DNA of 25,831 bases. It comes from Rhizopus sp. PT2906 (lineage: Eukaryota; Mucoromycota; Mucoromycetes; Mucorales; Rhizopodaceae). The notes beneath the pieces were generated by a model. The model saw nothing but the letters and a program-made list of their open reading frames with translations, had not been told where the DNA came from and ran no database searches. Of the stretch, positions 22,605-25,831 are shown one piece after another (position 1 is the stretch's first letter; each line of letters begins with the position of its first letter). The DNA is taken from contig JAMYHX010000475.1 of NCBI GenBank assembly GCA_025529335.1, positions 1 to 25,831 on the forward strand. Direction: 5' to 3'. The position numbers and the translations under genes are program-made.

Positions 22605-22893
22605 TCTTTTACCATTTTTTACCCTCTTTGTATTCCCATTATACGTCTGTATGTTTCCGTAGGGTTCATGCTGTTCGCTAGGCAAGCTTTTTAGAAAGTA
22701 CTGGAGCAAAGGGAAAAATGGTTCTTAAAGGTGATACAGGGAAGGTTAAAACTGGTTCTGGTTTCACCAGCTACGTCTGGGTGCCCAGTCTAGAAGAACA
22801 AATTGAGAGTCTATTCCAGATCGGCGTTGTATTCGTGCTGGTGACCATCAAACAGAAGACATATTGTGGCCAATGTCCGGCGAGGTTCACACT

Positions 22894-23030
22894 GGAGCCA
22901 TGAACGGTTCCTCCGCTCTGGGGCCTTGAATGGCCCTAAAGCCTTTCTAGGGTCATGAACGATCCTAGTTCCCAGCTTTAGACCATGTACGGTCTTTAGC
23001 TCTAATCTTCGGCCATGTGCGACTGAGGAT
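22894..23030 (+). repeat. Tandem array of five 26-nt hairpins with conserved 6-nt loop
   Basis: Five stem-loops follow one another at 26-30 nt spacing. Loops begin at 22900, 22926, 22955, 22985 and 23015 and read ATGAAC, TTGAAT, ATGAAC, ATGTAC and ATGTGC. Stem arms (left/right): GGAGCC/GGTTCC; CTCTGGGGCC/GGCCCTAAAG; CTAGGGTC/GATCCTAG; GCTTTAGACC/GGTCTTTAGC; ATCTTCGGCC/GACTGAGGAT. Arm sequences differ between units yet stay complementary. Of the non-Watson-Crick pairs, five are G-U and two C-A when read on the plus strand, which favours a plus-strand RNA. Similar but unlike-looped hairpins lie at 22758-22770 (CTGGT TTC ACCAG), 22777-22788 (CTGGG TG CCCAG) and 23066-23079 (GCTC AATCAC GAGC). 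The block is visibly GC-richer than its surroundings. Identity unknown. Confidence 0.65.
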
Positions 23031-23370
23031 CCCCTCGCTTGTCACGTATTATTCTGGTTGGGAAAGCTCAATCACGAGCGGTGCAATCATCACGAATATC
23101 TCTTCGGCACAGTCTAAACTTCTTTTGCTCTTACTCTTCCTTTGCGGCTTTCTGAACTTTCCAAGCGTCGATAGTGCTTAGTGCTATATCAACCTATGTT
23201 TTTTTTGCTTTGTATTCCCTTACAATCTATCATATTAATCTCTTCGTCTCCCCCTTATTCGCTCTTCCCCTTTTTGTTCTACTCCAGTCTTTTCTATTAA
23301 ATAGTTTTTGGCTGTTGTAGTTTGTGTGAAAAACTTTTCTTCTTCTTGTCTTCTTTTTTTTTTCCTAACT

Positions 23371-23642
23371 ATGCATCAAGTATGTCTTATCGATGAGAAC
23401 TGATAATAAGTAATGTGTTCTGCCTCTTTTTTTAAAATTTTACATTTACCTTACCTTCACTTTGCCTTGTTCACTATTCTCTTCTCTTTTTCTCTCTGCA
23501 GATAATGGTTTGGTCAGTCTTGTCGGTAAGAAGAAAAAGTAAGGAACCGTGTAACAACAATTCAATTCACGAAGATGCTGAATTCTCTATAAGTATTCAT
23601 AAACGACTATCAAATAGGCTTAGCCCTGAAAAAAGAAGATGA
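23371..23642 (+). CDS. Candidate two-exon small basic protein, 49 aa
   Basis: A T/C-rich tract (about 23331-23367) precedes ATG CAT CAA (23371-23379). A consensus GTATGT donor follows at 23380, and a CTCTCTGCAG acceptor ends at 23501. The second exon, 23502-23642, continues in frame (IMVWSVLSVRRKSKEP...) to TGA. An alternative frame of the same exon would read DNGLVSLVGKKKK and stop, if it is instead the last exon of a transcript begun at 22333. Neither product is recognised. Donor and acceptor quality are good, while the protein evidence is thin. Confidence 0.25.
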
Positions 23643-24399
23643 TATAAAAGAGACTAGGAACGCTTAGGAGGCTAAAGGTATACTAAGATGACCCTACAAA
23701 CCTAACCTGATTTCTGTACCATGTAACAGTGAAGGCGGCATAAGAACAGTATGATCCACAGCAACGATCTTTCACAAAACTCAAATCTGCCATGGTTTGA
23801 TCTATTGACTTGGAGATATCAAATAAAAAGTGTTCAAACTAAAATGGATCAAAATATCTGACATTCTAATAAAAGACAACGTGACTTATGACTGTTATAG
23901 GCAAATTATTTCTTTTGTACTTGAGCCTTTATGGTAATATGTACATCATCCTTACTAAACAATCACATGGGAAAAAAGAAACTGCACAGAGATAAGCAGG
24001 CTCTGTTTCTTCAAGAAAGGCCCAAATTGCCAGTGCCTAACTATTTCACAGCTTCACATCAAACAAGACACATCAGTGTGAAGCATGGTAACCTATGCCA
24101 TTAAAAAGTATTCGCAACACAAAAGAAATACAACAATAAAACTAGGAATAAACAAGTACGAACTTAGATTCGTTAAGTTCACATGGACTTCATTGACTTG
24201 TTACAAACTGGTTTGATGATGGCGAAGTCGGAGGCTGAATCGATGTGAGGTGAGGCATAATTTTGAGAAGTTGCCAAATTAATTCCTGACTACTTCTTTC
24301 TCATTCAACTTCGTCATGGACTAATCAATCTCTGTATCTTAATAAATCTAGAATCTATAATCCCAAATAAAAAGAAAAGAAAAACTTGATTATTTTATA
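23643..24399. other. Region without a recognised gene
   Basis: AT-rich. A TATAAAAGAG motif at 23644-23653 has no ORF of note downstream. The right end borders the broken transposase, and no terminal inverted repeat for that element was identified here. Confidence 0.4.
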
Positions 24400-25012
24400 T
24401 GTTATGAAACAGTTCAACCAAGGGTGAAAGTTCTTGGCCAAAATGTCAATGTACACGTCCTGATTTTCAGGACCATCTACGATCACCAAAGCCCCAAACT
24501 CTCCTGTACAAAAACAGCTTCATATCATAACACTCCCATGGCTTCATCTTGTTGTGGGCTTAACATGACGAGGCTCGTATCTTTCGCCAACTTTACAAAC
24601 AAATTTGTCCCCACCGTCATAACCCTCCACCGTAAAACGTGATTCATCCAAACAAACCACGCTTTCTCATTGTTCTTGAGCCCATCTCACATGATACAAG
24701 GCCCAACGGAGCATTCTCATTTTGTTTTCTTCTAAAAGAGATGGACTATGTGCAGCAAGGTAAGACCTAAAGCCCATTCCCCTCAAGTAACAGATTGCAA
24801 TTTTTCGAGATATCTCAATCCCAGCTTACTGCAATTCGAATCTTACCGATTTGTAAGACATAAATACTTCTTCTTACAATTATTTCCAAGTGTCTTTGAG
24901 CTCTTCAGCTAAGCTTTTTCGAAGCTCCAGACGTCTTTCTTGGGAGAGGGGATCCAGTCTCAAGAATCCAATTAATAACCTTTTGGACACTACTCTTGGA
25001 CACCTAGACTGT
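24400..25012 (-). pseudogene. Broken Tc1/mariner (DDE_3-type) transposase
   Basis: Read on the minus strand, pieces in more than one frame resemble a Tc1-type transposase in the right order. First comes the DNA-binding part, VSKSSVQKVINWI ... PRKTSGASKKLS. Next are GIEISRKIAICYLRGMGFRS, LDESRFTVEGYDGG (the first catalytic Asp block), VGERYEPRHVKPT, GSVMI and LVIVDGPENQDVYIDILAK. In-frame stops (for example after KKLS, in WAQEQ*, and in SVMI*) and at least one frameshift interrupt it. The later QDNAPCH block with the second Asp is not found downstream, so the copy is also truncated. Family assignment is by motif order. It is not expected to make an active protein. Confidence 0.75.
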
Positions 25013-25289
25013 ATAAGATATACAATTCAAGGTGAATAGAACGTTATAGAGCCAAAAGGCTCCTAGTACTTTTCAAGTTCGCACTCTTGGTAAGAACTAT
25101 GGGCGTTATCTAATGGATTTTGGCTGGACATGTTTAGCTTGATTAGTGAATTTAAAAGAAAGTTAGATATTTCTTCTTTAAATTTTATGTTATTTTTAAG
25201 ATAGCACCAAAATCAATTTCTTGTGACTGTACAAGATGCCGTATGTAAGAAGTGTTCAAGAAACTTTCATTTCAAACTATCGACATCAC

Positions 25290-25831
25290 TGGAGCCGAAT
25301 TTCGCCTAGTAGGTCAAGCTGTTGGGCTTCAAGTGCCCATTCTATGGTAAGTAAACCCAAATTGACGGAGGAACAGAAGATAAAATGGGCTACACGGTTA
25401 AAAGGTCATGCTCGTTGGGCCGATAATCAACGGGAACAGGTGATATGATCTCATAAATGAAATCCATGCGTGTTTTACAATGGAAATAAGCCAAATGTCT
25501 TGAGGAAACAAGGTGAAAGCTACGAAAGTTGTCGCTTTCTCAGGGCTATCAAGTTTGATGGGGGACAGTGTCATGATGCTGTATTTTTTTTTTCGGATGA
25601 AAAAAGAGCATTTTAGTTTTTCTGACGGCAATGCTAGCCATAGCTTGTATGTCGATTCTTTGTCATAAATCTTTCTCTTCTGGTACACTCATCTAACATG
25701 TTTTAAGGGGGCGAAGTATGCTTTCCAGGAAGACAACGCATCTTGTCAGACAGACTTCTACCCCAACCGACGAAGGCTTCAGTGGCAAGCCGTGGAGACA
25801 TGATTCAAGCAAATCGTAAAGGGCCAATAAT
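25290..25831 (+). pseudogene. Second broken Tc1/mariner transposase, continues past the window
   Basis: On the plus strand, KPKLTEEQKIKWATRLKGHARW (about 25351-25416) and a following EQVI*S match the region before the first catalytic Asp in Tc1-type transposases. Degenerate RKQGESYES and IKFDGG follow in order. FQEDNASCQT (about 25722-25751), followed by LQWQAVET, matches the second-Asp block QDNAPCHT. Stops and frame changes occur throughout (at 25446 and after AVET, for instance). Its N-terminal side faces that of the minus-strand relic across about 280 bp. The motifs kept by the two copies differ, so they may come from two elements. Confidence 0.7.

Noticed and set aside
22718..22903. 61-codon ORF starting MVLKGDTGK
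   Set aside because: It overlaps the hairpin-rich block, has no splice or promoter support and ends inside the first hairpin; its composition seems shaped by the hairpins.
22894..23079. CRISPR-like array
   Set aside because: The arms vary and only the six-base loop is constant; there are no identical repeats or spacers, and the host is a eukaryote.
1..25831. tRNA or rRNA genes
   Set aside because: TTCGA-containing sites (for example 1015, 22154, 24834) lack the surrounding T-arm and acceptor pairing; no rRNA blocks were seen.

Overview
The window looks like nuclear DNA of an early-diverging filamentous fungus, most likely Mucoromycota (Mucorales-type). Reasons: AT-rich intergenic DNA, pyrimidine-rich tracts just before start codons, many very short GT-AG introns (about 47-86 nt), AATAAA close to stop codons, and a gene set with fungal eukaryotic housekeeping homologues. 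No species can be named from the sequence alone. No tRNA, rRNA or CRISPR array was seen.

Layout. 1-944 (minus, cut by the window edge): five exons of a TBC/Rab-GAP-like protein. 1219-1482 (plus): possible small single-pass membrane protein. 2415-2635: MITE-like element with 14-bp perfect terminal inverted repeats, lying in the promoter region of the next gene. 2764-5676 (plus): five-exon secreted-kelch/multi-pass membrane protein. 5791-6543 (plus): intronless NMN adenylyltransferase-like (Pof1-type) nucleotidyltransferase. 7265-8641 (plus): three-exon mitochondrial trans-polyprenyl diphosphate synthase homologue (Coq1 family) with damaged substrate and metal motifs. 10235-15537 (plus): 14-exon largest subunit of TFIIIC (B-block binding subunit, Tfc3/Sfc3/GTF3C1). 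16365-18794 (plus): three-exon ThrE/Prm10-type membrane protein. 18838-20207 (minus): five-exon endonuclease/exonuclease/phosphatase-fold hydrolase, convergent with the ThrE gene. 20530-20766 (plus): possible small Cys-containing protein.

The last 5 kb is gene-poor. It holds a TATA-type promoter (22251), candidate small spliced ORFs, a striking array of five regularly spaced 26-nt hairpins (22894-23030), and two broken Tc1/mariner transposase copies on opposite strands (24400-25012 minus; 25290 to the end plus).

The genes are not a functional cluster; they act in vesicle traffic, membrane biology, NAD and ubiquinone metabolism, Pol III transcription, transport and phosphodiester hydrolysis. 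The most unusual items are the hairpin array with pair-preserving differences, the active-site-degenerate prenyl synthase, the MITE-like element, a GC-AG intron placed exactly at a catalytic Glu, and interleaved poly(A) signals between convergent genes. Exon boundaries were worked out by hand from splice consensus, reading phase and family resemblance. All exon sums given here are in frame.
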